This document shows, piece by piece, positions 32,941 to 43,745 of a DNA stretch of 64,000 nt. The stretch covers positions 1-64,000 of the forward strand of contig QRDG01000962.1 in NCBI GenBank assembly GCA_012064385.1, given 5' to 3'. The notes under the pieces are model-generated. The model had not been told where the DNA came from. It saw only the letters and a program-made list of their open reading frames with translations, and did no database searches. Each line of letters opens with the position of its first letter. The stretch's first letter is position 1. Source of the stretch: Puccinellia tenuiflora (Eukaryota; Streptophyta; Magnoliopsida; Poales; Poaceae). The translations under genes and the position numbers were made by a program.

Positions 32941-33694
32941 GAGTATCTCGGCACCCGACTGTCCATGTGTTGCGGTGACCATTGCTGGCGATACCACAGA
33001 TTCCACTGCAGACACGAACCAGATCTGATTGCAACATAGCATCACACAGACCAAAGCAGTGTCCGTGAGCGGATGCCGGTGCTTAGATGATTTGACCACT
33101 GCCATCAAGTACCACCGTCCTGAGTGGCCGGTCTCAATCTGGCTAGCCGCTGCCTTCCTGCGATGTGGCCTTCCGATCTGGCAGGTTGCCGGCTCTCCGA
33201 TGTGGACGACGGAGCTGGACACATGTCCAGCTAGCCACCAATGCCTTGCCAAGGCTGGATGCATCTTGCACTTGCACATGCACATGAGCGATGCATCCTG
33301 CCCATATGCACGTGAGCGGCCGAGCGCGGGGCTGTGCACGCGCACTGACGATCCATGGACGGCCAGCGGCCAGACCTCAAGATTAGATCAGATCAGACGA
33401 GGATGAGATGTAATGAAGACTGTCGGGCTAATTGAAAGAAAAAGGGGAGGTAGACGAAATAAGTAAATGAACCAGTATGTAGATGATAAGGAAACAAGTA
33501 ACAAAATAGCAACATAATGTATGTAGATGAATCAGGGACCACAGTTTCACCAGAGGAAACTCTCCAAATAAGGTAGAATTATTGGGTGAAAAAATTATAC
33601 TTGGGCAGCGAATAAATTATACTTACAATACTTTTTTGATAATTATTATTCATGACATTATTCATATTAGGTATTACGTCCAAAATATTTAGAC

Positions 33695-33783
33695 TGTTAA
33701 TCCAACAACATCTATAACTAATAGAGTATTGTAAGAAACGTTAATCCAACAACATTTATAACTAATAGAGTATTGTAAGAAAG
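33695..33783. repeat. Short tandem repeat, about 46-bp unit
   Basis: A unit containing gttaatccaacaacat.tat followed by aactaatagagtattgtaag occurs twice in succession. It lies immediately before the MADS-box pseudogene fragment. Confidence 0.7.
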
Positions 33784-33794
33784 ATCTCCTCGTC

Positions 33795-33952
33795 CAGTTT
33801 ATTATTTAACTTCTAATATTCCATTCCATGATGCTTCTGAACTAGTTTAAGATGGACACCGCCTCATCACAGGACGGGAACACCTGGGGCAAAGATTCTC
33901 CCTCGCCATAAACAATGATGAAGGCCTTGACGTTGCACATGGTGTCCACCTC
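33795..33952 (-). pseudogene. Type I MADS-box gene fragment, cut by the LTR element
   Basis: The minus strand matches the intact gene at 45126-45683 over the second half of the MADS domain and the start of the following region: TMCNVKAFIIVYGEGE, then FPSCDEAVSILN. An in-frame TAG then replaces the Arg codon found at the same place in the intact copy, and further changes destroy the frame toward 33795. The N-terminal half should lie on the far side of the inserted LTR element, at 43746 onward, but no MADS sequence is there. It is therefore a dead, truncated copy. Confidence 0.85.
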
Positions 33953-35999
33953 TGAAAGTGCATGGTTGCCCCTATGCATGGTTTTGGTAATTAATGACAA
34001 TCTTTATAGACTAATATTTGCATTGAGCTATATTCATAGGTGTGTCCGTTTGAGTTGCTTGATCTCCATTTGTTGGAGTCAAGGCTAAGGGAGAAAAGTA
34101 TGTGTTGATCAAGGCTAAGTGCGTGTTGATCAACACTTAAGTCCAAGTGAAGATATGCCGAAAAGGTGCTCCTCCCATCTTGGTGTATGGGGGAGGACCA
34201 TGTGAATCTTCACCGAAGCGCAATCGAGGAAGGTGGTGCGTCTTGAAGAGTTGAAGATCGTCTTCATCGACCTCAAGTGGATTTATGCGCAAGGCAAAGG
34301 TATGATCTTGATAGGGTTTCTATTTTACTGGTCTCATGTTGTTTAGTGAGATATCGGATTATAGGATAGATAACCGTACTATCAAGAGGGTCTCTCGACC
34401 GAGTATCGTGATCGTATCGTCGTAGAGAGCACAAACCTTTGCATCCATGCATTCATCTTTATTGGTTCCTATTTGTCTCTTATCGTTGTGTGGTCTTGGT
34501 GCTTGTCGTGCTCGTCATGACAAGGCCAAGGTCACCGAAAACAGTTTTCATATGCATCTTCTATTGCGGTTTCGGTATTGGAGATTTTGCCAGTTCATCT
34601 GTGTGGAAGGTTTATCTCTTCCACTTATTTGCAAAATCTCCATTACTTGTTTGCTATTTCCAAGGGTAGCATTTGTTGTCCTCTTTCCAACAAAATTAGT
34701 TTCACTTCATTCGGACTTCATTTGCAAAAGATATAGCATTTCCGGTTTGTGAGAGAAGGTTTTACCTTTCCACATTTGGTTTAACTCTCCCTTGTTGTAC
34801 TATGATGTTTCTCTGTATATTCTTGTAGAGCTTTTCGTTGCGATTCCAACGAGCCCAAGAACATCGAAAACGGAGTTCGGATGATCAAAATATGTTTGTT
34901 TTCGTGTTGGATGTTTTTCTGCAGTTTGGCCAGCCCAGGCCGGGCTCAGGCCGGGCCAAGGCCAGCCGCTTCGGGTTCCTGCCCAGCCAGGCCGGCCCTA
35001 GGCCGGGCTGTCGGGGCTGGGAGCTTTTCTGCCCCCAACGGCCACATTTTGAGGCCCCATATAAAAGGGGCTTCTTCCCCATTGTTTCAACTAGCTCATT
35101 TTCTCTCTCCCCACCATTGTTGCAAATCTTTAGAGCTCGATTCCTCCTCTTCCCTCCGATGATTCTTGCCCAAATTTAGGGAAACAAGAGAGGAGATCTA
35201 GATCCACTACTCCACCAAACAAAATTTCCTCTAAGTGAGGGGAACTCGTTGGATCTAGATTTTGGAGTTCTTGGTGTTTCTCCTTCGTTATTCCTCCTAA
35301 ATCCCTCCATAGCATTAGTTGCTTTGGTTGGATTTTGGGGAGAAGGATTTGACCACTTGGTGTGATCTTCCCCTTTTGCATTAGGTGCATCGGGTTGTGC
35401 TCCCCACGGTGATTCGTGGGATTGAAGGTTGGGAGCTTGTTACTCTTGGGTCATTGGACTCTAGACGGTGTTGTGGTGATTCTTGGGAGCCTCCAATTCG
35501 GTTGTGGATGCGTGCCCCAAGCTTAGTGGTGTAAAGGCTCCGGATTCCGCCTCGAAGGATTCCGATAGTGGAAGGTGAACCAAACCTTTGGGTGCGGTTC
35601 ATCGGAGAATAGGGTGAGGCCTTTGTGGCATCTTGAGTAGGCCTTTTGTGGCGAGCTCACACCCCTCCAACGAGACGTACTCCCTTAACAAGGAGGAACT
35701 CGGGAATAAATTCTCGTCTCCGCGTGCCTCGGTTATTTCTATACCCGAGCCTTTTACTTATGCAATTTACATTGTGATAGCCTTCGTGCTTGAAGTTCAT
35801 ATCTTGCTATCACCTTGTTGTCATATTGCTTAGCATAAGTTGTTGGTGCACTTAGGCAAACCTAGTATATTAGGTTGTTGGCTTGTTAATTTAAACATCT
35901 AGTTTTATTCCGCAATTATCAAGCCTTAAATTGTAAAAAGTTTAAATCGCCTATTCAACCCCCCTCTAGGCGACATCCGGGACATTGTTTGTTCTTTCA
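33953..35999 (+). repeat. 5' LTR of the gag-only element, 2047 bp
   Basis: Starts tgaaag and ends tttca before the primer site. It contains a GC-rich tract with repeated gccaggccggccc-like words (about 34930-35010) just upstream of the TATA box. Confidence 0.92.
35060..35067 (+). promoter_or_regulatory. LTR TATA box
   Basis: tataaaag in the context ccccatataaaaggggc, a strong plant TATA box placed mid-LTR, probably marking the end of U3. The same motif is at 42848-42855 in the 3' LTR. Confidence 0.75.
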
Positions 36000-36001
36000 A
36001 T

Positions 36002-36013
36002 TGGTATCAGAGC
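36002..36013 (+). promoter_or_regulatory. Primer-binding site for initiator tRNA-Met
   Basis: tggtatcagagc two bases after the 5' LTR. The junction reads tttcaattggtatcagagcc, and the aattggtat part of it recurs many times further into the element. Confidence 0.9.
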
Positions 36014-36053
36014 CTCGTCTCTCTTGTTTGGCTTTACCGCCTAGAGAGTAAAG

Positions 36054-36998
36054 ATGTCGTTTAGGGGTTTAGTGCACGATTCCATGTTTATATTCAATGG
36101 CACAAATTTTAATGTTTGGAAAACTCATATGCTTAGTCACTTACGGGTCTTGGACCCCAATATTGAGCGTATCTTAGATATAGGTTTTTCTCCTCCAAAG
36201 GATTACGAAAGTACTACTTTAGAGGATGGGAAAAACTTATATCTAGATGCTCTAGCCTCTAATGAGTTTTGCAAATTTGTGAGTGTTGTAGTTTTTGAGT
36301 CAATCATGCCTCTCCGGGATGCTCATGAGCTTTGGACCAAACTTCAAGAAAAATATGGAGTGTCCAACTCTTTTGAGGATGATTGCTCTCCCTCCACCTC
36401 CGGCCGTGACGAGCTCTCGTCTTCATCTACTTCACCAAAATGTGGTAAGCCACAAACTAATGTGATGGTGAGTAGTGATAGGTTTTGCAATATTGATAGT
36501 GAGCTCTTCTTTGATGATCTTTTATCTCTATCTTGTTGCATTGCCTCATCTTTGGACCAAAACACACCTAGCACTATAAATGTCATACATGCTAGTGTTG
36601 ATAGTCCTTGCATATCATCCAAAAAATGCTTAGATAAATCTAATGATGATATGCTTGCTTTATCTTGTTACAATGATAAAAATGCTTGTGTTCCCTCTAA
36701 CTCTTGCATGAATATTAATGTAGAGGAAACCCAATTAATTGTGGAACAAGATTTGAACTTGAGTAATTTAAAAATTAATTATTCTTCTTCATCCATCACT
36801 CATTGCCTTATGGCTAAATCTTCTTCTAGTGATGATAATGATAATGATAATAATAATGATAATAATGATGATAATAATGATGAAGAAGATGATGTGGAAA
36901 AGGTTAATGCTCTCCTTCAAAATAAAGGTCTATCAATTCTTAAAGCCCTTCCTAAAAAAATGCTCAATCTATCCTATTTGAAATTATGGAAACGCTAA
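36054..36998 (+). CDS. Gag, N-terminal part (314 codons, frameshifted)
   Basis: The open frame starts about 40 bases after the primer site. Residues 1-110 form the DUF4219/UBN2-type gag region of plant Copia elements (FNGTNFNVWKTHMLSHLRV, then DAHELWTKLQEKYGV). A Ser-rich linker follows and an Asn/Asp-rich tract (about residues 262-280) encoded by an (AAT/GAT)n stretch. The frame ends shortly after an A run (seven A, 36954-36960). The next ORF continues the coiled-coil part of gag in another frame, so one missing base in the A run is the likely cause of the split. Confidence 0.8.
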   Translation: MSFRGLVHDSMFIFNGTNFNVWKTHMLSHLRVLDPNIERILDIGFSPPKDYESTTLEDGKNLYLDALASNEFCKFVSVVVFESIMPLRDAHELWTKLQEKYGVSNSFEDDCSPSTSGRDELSSSSTSPKCGKPQTNVMVSSDRFCNIDSELFFDDLLSLSCCIASSLDQNTPSTINVIHASVDSPCISSKKCLDKSNDDMLALSCYNDKNACVPSNSCMNINVEETQLIVEQDLNLSNLKINYSSSSITHCLMAKSSSSDDNDNDNNNDNNDDNNDEEDDVEKVNALLQNKGLSILKALPKKMLNLSYLKLWKR

Positions 36999-38344
36999 TT
37001 GAGCGCGGGGAAACTATTGAGGCTTTGGAAGCAAGCCTTGAAGAAAAGGGTAAGATCGAGAGAGATGATGCTATGGAAAAAGCTTCGCTAGAAGATGCTC
37101 TTGAGGAAGAGCAAGAGACTCGTGCTTCTCTTGAGAAGAAACTAGAAAATATAGAGGAGTCTCATAATGAAATAATTGCTAAAATCATTAAAGAACGTGA
37201 CCATGCTCATTCAAAATATAAAGTGTTCAAAATGGAAAATGCTAGATTGAATAATGAGCTTGTCATGTTGTCTTCCTCCGTTCCTAATGTTAATGATGCT
37301 TGTGCTACTAACTCCAATTCTTGTGAAGCATCTAATTTGAAGGAGAATGTTGAGCTAAGGGCTCAACTTGAGTCGCTAACTAGCAAGTATAGGAAGTTGG
37401 AAGAAAGTCATAAAAAGCTATCTAGCTCTAATGATGATCTTCTAGCATCCTATGCTAGTCTAAAGTTAGCTCATGAGGCCATCACTACAAAGGTAACATC
37501 TATTGAGCCTCATGTGGATAATAGCACAACCATAACTAAAAATGCTATATTGCCATGTGCTAGTCCTAGTAGTTCATCCACTAAAAATGTTGGCACATCA
37601 TGTGATGAATTACTTGCTTTGCCTTGTTGCTCTAACAATGATGCATCTACCTCCTCTAGTTCTTGTGTTATCACTAACCATGTAGAGAAAAGAGGAGAGC
37701 TCAAGGCCCAAGCCACTTCTATGAAGAAAGGCTTGGAAAAGCGTCATGAAGGGAAGCGTGCACTTGACAACATGTTGAGTGTGCAACAATCCCCCAATGA
37801 CAACAGTGGACTTGGATTCAACTCCAACATCAAGAACAAGTCCAAGGTTGAGAAGAAGAAGGGCCAAGTACAAGTCAAGAATCCGGCCAACATCATTTGC
37901 TTCAAGTGCAAGGTTGAAGGGCACCATGTTCGGGATTGCCCAATGAAGAAGAAGACTCTTAGTGAGAAGCAACAAGGGAAGAGGCCTCTTGTTCAATCTC
38001 GTGCTCAACCACGAGTTGAACAACGGCCACCTCCTAAGAAGACTCAAGCCAATTCTCCTCAAGTTAAGGAGCCTAGGAAGAAGAAAGAGAAGGGTCGGTG
38101 TTGCTACCTTTGCCGTGGCAAAGGTCATTTTGCTTCTTCATGCACTAATGGTACCATATCCAACCCTATTATAGTTGATGATGCTTATTCTCTTGGGAAG
38201 GATAATGTTGGCAATGTGTTTGCCAAATTTATGGGAGCTCAAAGTGATGTCAAGAAAAGCACCATTTGGGTTCCCAAGCCTATTGTGACTAACCTCTTAG
38301 GACCCAACTTGGTTGGGGTCCAACAAGCTAAACTTGATCAATAG
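36986..38344 (+). CDS. Gag, C-terminal part: coiled coil and two zinc knuckles
   Basis: This 452-codon frame overlaps the end of the upstream frame by 13 bases. Its first 200 residues are rich in Glu, Lys and Leu with a heptad look (IEALEASLEEKG, ASLEKKLENIEES), a probable coiled coil. Two CCHC zinc knuckles follow: CFKCKVEGHHVRDC (about residue 307) and CYLCRGKGHFASSC (about 374), separated by a basic Lys/Arg-rich linker; these bind packaging RNA. The stop at 38342-38344 ends all coding content of the element. The assigned start is only the first ATG in the frame; the true gag start is at 36054. Confidence 0.8.
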   Translation: METLIERGETIEALEASLEEKGKIERDDAMEKASLEDALEEEQETRASLEKKLENIEESHNEIIAKIIKERDHAHSKYKVFKMENARLNNELVMLSSSVPNVNDACATNSNSCEASNLKENVELRAQLESLTSKYRKLEESHKKLSSSNDDLLASYASLKLAHEAITTKVTSIEPHVDNSTTITKNAILPCASPSSSSTKNVGTSCDELLALPCCSNNDASTSSSSCVITNHVEKRGELKAQATSMKKGLEKRHEGKRALDNMLSVQQSPNDNSGLGFNSNIKNKSKVEKKKGQVQVKNPANIICFKCKVEGHHVRDCPMKKKTLSEKQQGKRPLVQSRAQPRVEQRPPPKKTQANSPQVKEPRKKKEKGRCCYLCRGKGHFASSCTNGTISNPIIVDDAYSLGKDNVGNVFAKFMGAQSDVKKSTIWVPKPIVTNLLGPNLVGVQQAKLDQ

Positions 38345-41300
38345 GTGCTAGTGGAGGACATTGGTGACTTGGCTATTTTTGAAGAATTAAGGGATCTTCA
38401 TGGTTATTTTTTCTCAAGCCAAGTCAATTGGAGGATCACATATCTATATCATATCCAATGCTTCCTCCTTGCGGTAACATGCATTTAACTCATATATACA
38501 TTGAAAGTTGCTTGCTCCCTTGCATGTGTTAGTTTTGTTCCTAGCATGTGCTTGTATGTGATATGCTACCTTCCTACTTGTCTTGTGACTCAAGGTTATG
38601 TAAGATAGTTGTGTATCATGTATGTGTAACTTTGTGTTGAGCTTTATTGAATCTTGAGTGGATTTCATTTGGCTCTTTGAGGTTTTAATGGACTATCCCA
38701 TTTTGGGGGAGTGATGTGCTTTGTGCACCTCACAAACCTAAAAATGTGTGTACATGAGGCACACCACCTAGTATTGATATTTCAATATTATCTAGCTACT
38801 ATGTGCTATGTCATATTCATGAGAAATTCAAATTCTATAATATCCATTAATTTCTCTAGTTGGTTTTATTTGCCTCTTGTTTAAAAATAAAATGAATTAT
38901 CACATTATGGGGGAGTAATAAGCTATGTTCATATTACAATCCCATAAAAATGTGAACATTTGAGGTTTGCCACTTAGATTTGATATTGTACACTATCTAA
39001 TTCCTATGCGGCATGTTTGCTCAAACAAGTTCCATTTTTCCTTTGTGGTTACCCTTTGGTTTTTGTTTGTGTGAGCTTGCTTGGTGTGGTTTTTCTCTAA
39101 TATGCATTTCCATATATTATGTGAGAAACCATTTGTTTCATCTTATTTTAACCATGGCTTTGCCGGTTGGTTCGAATAGTTGAAACTACCAACAAACCTT
39201 TTTCGAAATATGGTGTTTTAAGTCTTATCTCTTGCCATATGCTTATTTGTTGTGAAGTTAGTCTTGAACACCATTCCTATATACCACTGAGAAATATCTC
39301 CATATACTCCTTGTCCATGACAAGTGATTCTAGTAATTGTGGTGGATTTTGTAGATCATCTTCACTTTGCCTCTTGCTTTAATTTGCCCTATTTATTGCC
39401 TTCTTTGCCTCTTGCAAGGATCCTATTTTTTCAATCGGTAGTGTTTAGTGTTATAGATAAAATATGGAGAGTAATGATCCCTTGTGTGTGCATTTTGTAT
39501 TCAAATGCAAATATCTAAGATAATGCATTAATCTTGGGGGGGGGGGGGGGGGCATTCCTTTTTATTTAGAACACTAATCTATTTATCAATTTTTGATCCT
39601 TTCAATTGGCATTTGATTCTTTATCTTATGTTTGGTACCTTCAATTGGTATTAATTGGAATTTAATATCTCCACCATATATATTTGTTCCAATTGATATT
39701 TATTGTGGGAGTCTTGATACCTTTTGCCTTATTTTACTTTACTTGATTTCGGTCAAGTATCATCCTCTTCTTGGTATCTTTTCTCCTAGTTGATATTTTT
39801 TTGTTTTAATTGGTATCTTATTTTCAATTGGTGTCTTATCAATCATGTGTTGTTTTGATTCGATTACTATTGATATCACACTTCATGTGTTGATGTGTTT
39901 TGGAATCAATCATTTGTTGATTTGATTTTTCCTCAATCATGTGTTGATTTGGATTTTGATATAATTTGGACAACCTTTTTGTGTCACACCTTGGTGTGCT
40001 CTCTTCTTGGTTTACTTGGTGTTTTTGTCCAAATTGTATCTCGTTTGGTTCTTGAAAGGCTTTGTATGTATATCCTTTAACTTATATATTATGGCATGCT
40101 TGTCTTTCTTGTTCCATTATATAGGGGATATTCCACCGAATCCTAAATCGGCTAAGATGTGCATGAAATTCAATTTCATATCTATATGCACATATTTATG
40201 TGGAGTGTTTCCTATATATTGTAGTTGATCTAACTACTATGGAACCCAATGTGTTTGGGAACCATTTTGTACTCTAATTTTGTTTTAGGTACAATGGAGA
40301 TGCATTGGATGCTTGCCTCATTCATAAGGAAGGTGTTCTCACCGTGTGATTGTCGGAGTCAAGCTTTGATGACAAACCAACTCTCATCATCTTCATCGTC
40401 AATGCATCTCGGTAACAAGTATCTATCCCATGCATTCTTTTCTAGTTTTCAACCTTGGGTAGGTTGCCTCTTGGCATGAAATCCTTTATGTGCAATTGTT
40501 GTGGTTTTGGCTTATTTCCTTCACTTAATATATCTTTGTGATATGTGTGATGAATTTGCGAAAACCCTTTCTTCAATTGGTATTATTTCTTTGTGATACT
40601 TGTTGCCTAACTCAAAGCATCTCCACTATCTCTTGTTCCCTTAGTGATATGTGTGATGCATTTGATATATTTGAAGTTCATTCATATACAATGAGATAAA
40701 TTTGAGCTATGTGCTATGCTTTTAAGCAACAATCTCGTTTGTATATTTATGACTTCCTTTTGGATACCTTGTTCTCTTTTTTCCCGAACCATTTCGTATG
40801 TATATGTTTCTTTGCGGATGTATATCTTCAATGGTTTGTCCAATTAGACACCTATACATATGAGAGAGGTCACCTTTTAGTTGGTATCCTAATTCTTTTG
40901 AGCTACCTTGTTTTCATCTATAATTCTTTGGTGGCACCAAATTTGTCTCATGAGTGCTTGTCTTATTTTTATTGGTATCTTTGCACTCATGTATTTGTTG
41001 AAGATCTTTGACTTCATGCTTACCATGGTGAGCATGTTGAATTTTATTGGCTAAATGATCTCACTAGCTGTTGGCATTTTCAATTGGTTTTAGTTTCCAA
41101 TTGGTATCCCTAAGCTTGTGAACATATTTCTCTAAAAGATCTTTTTATCTCGGTTGGGCCTATCTTATGATGAATTTTCGAAAATTGGTATCTCCTTATG
41201 GCCCAACCACATCTTTGGTGCAAGTGCTATGATTTGCTTTTTGCATTATGCACTATTACACTTGTTGCGTGTTCTAGATGATTTTGGGGGAGCGAGGATG

Positions 41301-41715
41301 CCATATTTGTGCACTCCTCAATAGTGCATGAACATTGGGGAGCTTCTTCGGTTTTATTTAGAACTCTCGCTTTGGATCTTTTGATTGCTTTTCTCCTTTG
41401 TGGAGATGTTTAAAATGAACTCATTTCTTTGCAATCTTTTGATCCTCAATATAGTTTGATTTCCTCTAATTTTTCGTTAAAAGGGATTGTCATCACCTTT
41501 ATGGAGGAACTCATATTATATTGGCTCTCTAAATTTTACTCCCCGTTTCGGCAATCGATGCCAATGGGGGAGAAGTTTAGAGGGTTTAAGGGAATTTGTG
41601 TTTTATGCTTTTGTTGCATTTGCCACACATGCGCTTGCATCCTTGCTCGTTTGTCTTTCAAGGATGTTTTATTCATTATATAAACCCTCTTAATAAGGGA
41701 TTGTCATAAATTACC
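38345..41715 (+). other. Long noncoding 3' domain with PBS-like and PPT-like repeats
   Basis: This T-rich 3.4-kb stretch lacks any pol or env coding. It carries repeated words like the LTR/primer-site junction, attggtat(c/t), at about 39643, 39808, 40575, 40971, 41098 and 41184, plus close variants. It also has repeated purine-tract-like words (tgggggag or close) at about 38703, 38909, 41285, 41565 and the real tract at 41719. A run of 17 G lies at 39536-39552. It has no clear tandem structure. It may be remnant, packaging-related or replication-related sequence. Confidence 0.7.
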
Positions 41716-41729
41716 AAAATGGGGGAGAT
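41716..41729 (+). promoter_or_regulatory. Polypurine tract of the gag-only element
   Basis: aaaatgggggagat lies directly before the 3' LTR start at 41730, in the position that primes plus-strand synthesis. Confidence 0.8.
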
Positions 41730-43745
41730 TGAAAGTGCATGGTTGCCCCATGCATGGTTTTGGTAATTAATGACAATCTCTATGGACTAATGTTTGCATT
41801 GAGCTATATTCATAGGTGTGTCCATTTGAGTTGCTTGATCTCCATTTGTTGGAGTCAAGGCTAAGGGAAGAAAAGTATGTGTTGATCAAGGCTAAGTGCG
41901 TGTTGATCAACACTCAAGTCCAAGTGAAGATATGCCGAAAAGGTGCTCCTCCCATCTTGGTGTATGGGGGAGGATCATGTGAATCTTCACCGAAGCGCAA
42001 TCGAGGAAGGTGGTGCGTCTTGAGGAGTTGAAGATCGTCTTCATCGACCTCAAGTGGATTTATGCGCAAGGCAAAGGTATGATCTTGATAGGGTTTCTAT
42101 TTTACCGGTCTCATGTTGTTTAGTGAGAGACCGGATTATAGGATAGATAACCGTACTATCAAGAGGGGCTCTCGACCGAGTATCGTGATCGTATCGTCGT
42201 AGAGAGCACAAACCTTTGCATCCATGCATTCATCTTTATTGGTTCCTATTTGTCTCTTATCGTTGTGTGGTCTTGGTGCTTGTCGTGCTCGTCATGACAA
42301 GGCCAAGGTCACCGAAAACAGTTTTCATATGCGTCTTCTATTGCGGTTTCGGTATTGGAGATTTTGCCGGTTCATCCATGCGGAAGGTTTATCTCTTCCA
42401 TTTCTTTGCAAAATCTCCATTACTTGTTTGCTATTTCCAAGGGTAGCATTTGTCGTCCTCTTTCCAACAAAATTGGTTTCACTTCATTCGGACTTCATTT
42501 GCAAAAGATATAGCATTTCCGGTTTGCGAGAGAAGGTTTTACCTTTCCACATATGGTTTAACTCTCCCTTGTTGGACTACGATGTTTCTGTGTATATTCT
42601 TGTAGAGCTTTTCATTGCGATTCCAACGAGCCCAAGAACATCGAAAATGGAGTTCGGATGATCAAAATATGTTTGTTTTCATGTTGGATGTTTTTCTGCA
42701 GTTTGGCCAGCCCAGGTCGGGCTCAGGCCGGGACAAGGCCGGCCGCTTCGGGTTCCTGCCCAGCCAGGCCGGCCCCAGGCCGGCCCTAGGCCGGGCTGTC
42801 GGGGCTGGGAGCTTTTATGCCCCCAACGGCCACATTTTGAGGCCCCATATAAAAGGGGCTTCTTCCCCATTGTTTCAACTAGCTGTTTTTCTCTCTCCCC
42901 ACCATTGTTGCAAATCTTTAGAGCTCGATTCCTCCTCTTTCCTCCGATGATTCTTGCCCAAATTTAGGGAAACAAGAGAGGAGATCTAGATCCACTACTC
43001 CACCAAACAAAATTTCCTCTAAGTGAGGGGAACTCGTTGGATCTAGATTTTGGAGTTCTTGTTGTTTCTCCTTCGTTCTTCCTCCTAAATCCCTCCATTG
43101 CATTAGTTGCTTTGGTTGGATTTTGGGGAGAAGGATTTGACCACTTGGTGTGATCTTCCCCTTTTGCATTAGGTGCATCGGGTTGTGCTCCCCACGGTGA
43201 TTCGTGGGATTGAAGGTTGGGAGCTTGTTACTCTTGGGTCATTGGACTCTAGACGGTGTTGTGGTGATTCTTGGGAGCCTCCAATTCGGTTGTGGATGCG
43301 TGCCCCAAGCTTAGTGGTGTAAAGGCTCCGGATTCCGCCTCGAAGGATTCCGATAGTGGAAGGTGAACCAAACCTTTGGGTGCGGTTCATCGGAGAATAG
43401 GGTGAGGCCTTTGTGGCATCTTGAGTAGGCCTTTTGTGGCGAGCTCACACCCCTCCAACGAGACGTACTCCCTTAACAAGGAGGAAATCGGGAATAAATT
43501 CTCGTCTCCGCGTGCCTCGGTTATTTCTATACCCGAGCCTTTTACTTATGCAATTTACATTGTGATAGCCTTCGTGCTTGAAGTTCATATCTTGCTATCA
43601 CCTTGTTGTCATATTGCTTAGCATAAGTTGTTGGTACACTTAGGCAAACCTAGTATATTAGGTTGTTGGCTTGTTAATTTAAACATCTAGTTTTATTCCG
43701 CAATTATCAAGCCTTAAATTGTAAAAAGTTTAAATCGCCTATTCA
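41730..43745 (+). repeat. 3' LTR of the gag-only element, right end deleted
   Basis: Matches the 5' LTR from its first base to position 35957. The last 42 bases (35958-35999) are absent, and foreign sequence starting cttaagtagc follows at 43746. A small GC-rich insertion of the ggccggcccta type makes the middle longer than in the 5' LTR. Confidence 0.9.

Larger units (their letters stand above)
33953..43745 (+). mobile_element. Gag-only LTR retrotransposon (TR-GAG-like, Copia/SIRE-type)
   Basis: The LTRs of about 2.0 kb begin tgaaagtgcatgg. The 5' LTR is 33953-35999 and ends in ca; the 3' LTR is 41730-43745 and is cut short by 42 bp at its end. The primer site matches initiator tRNA-Met, and a purine tract precedes the 3' LTR. 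The internal region encodes gag only: no protease, integrase, reverse transcriptase or RNase H is visible in any frame from 38345 to 41715. Such gag-only elements (TR-GAG) depend on a related autonomous element; long LTRs and the gag type suggest the SIRE/Maximus group of Copia. The LTRs differ at scattered sites (roughly a few percent by eye), so it is older than the Gypsy insertion at 9164. It lies inside a MADS pseudogene. No target duplication can be seen because the right end is deleted. Confidence 0.88.

Noticed and set aside
34439..35833. Small ORFs in the 5' LTR that reappear at 42216-43621
   Set aside because: They are present because the LTR is duplicated; no conserved domain or start context supports them.
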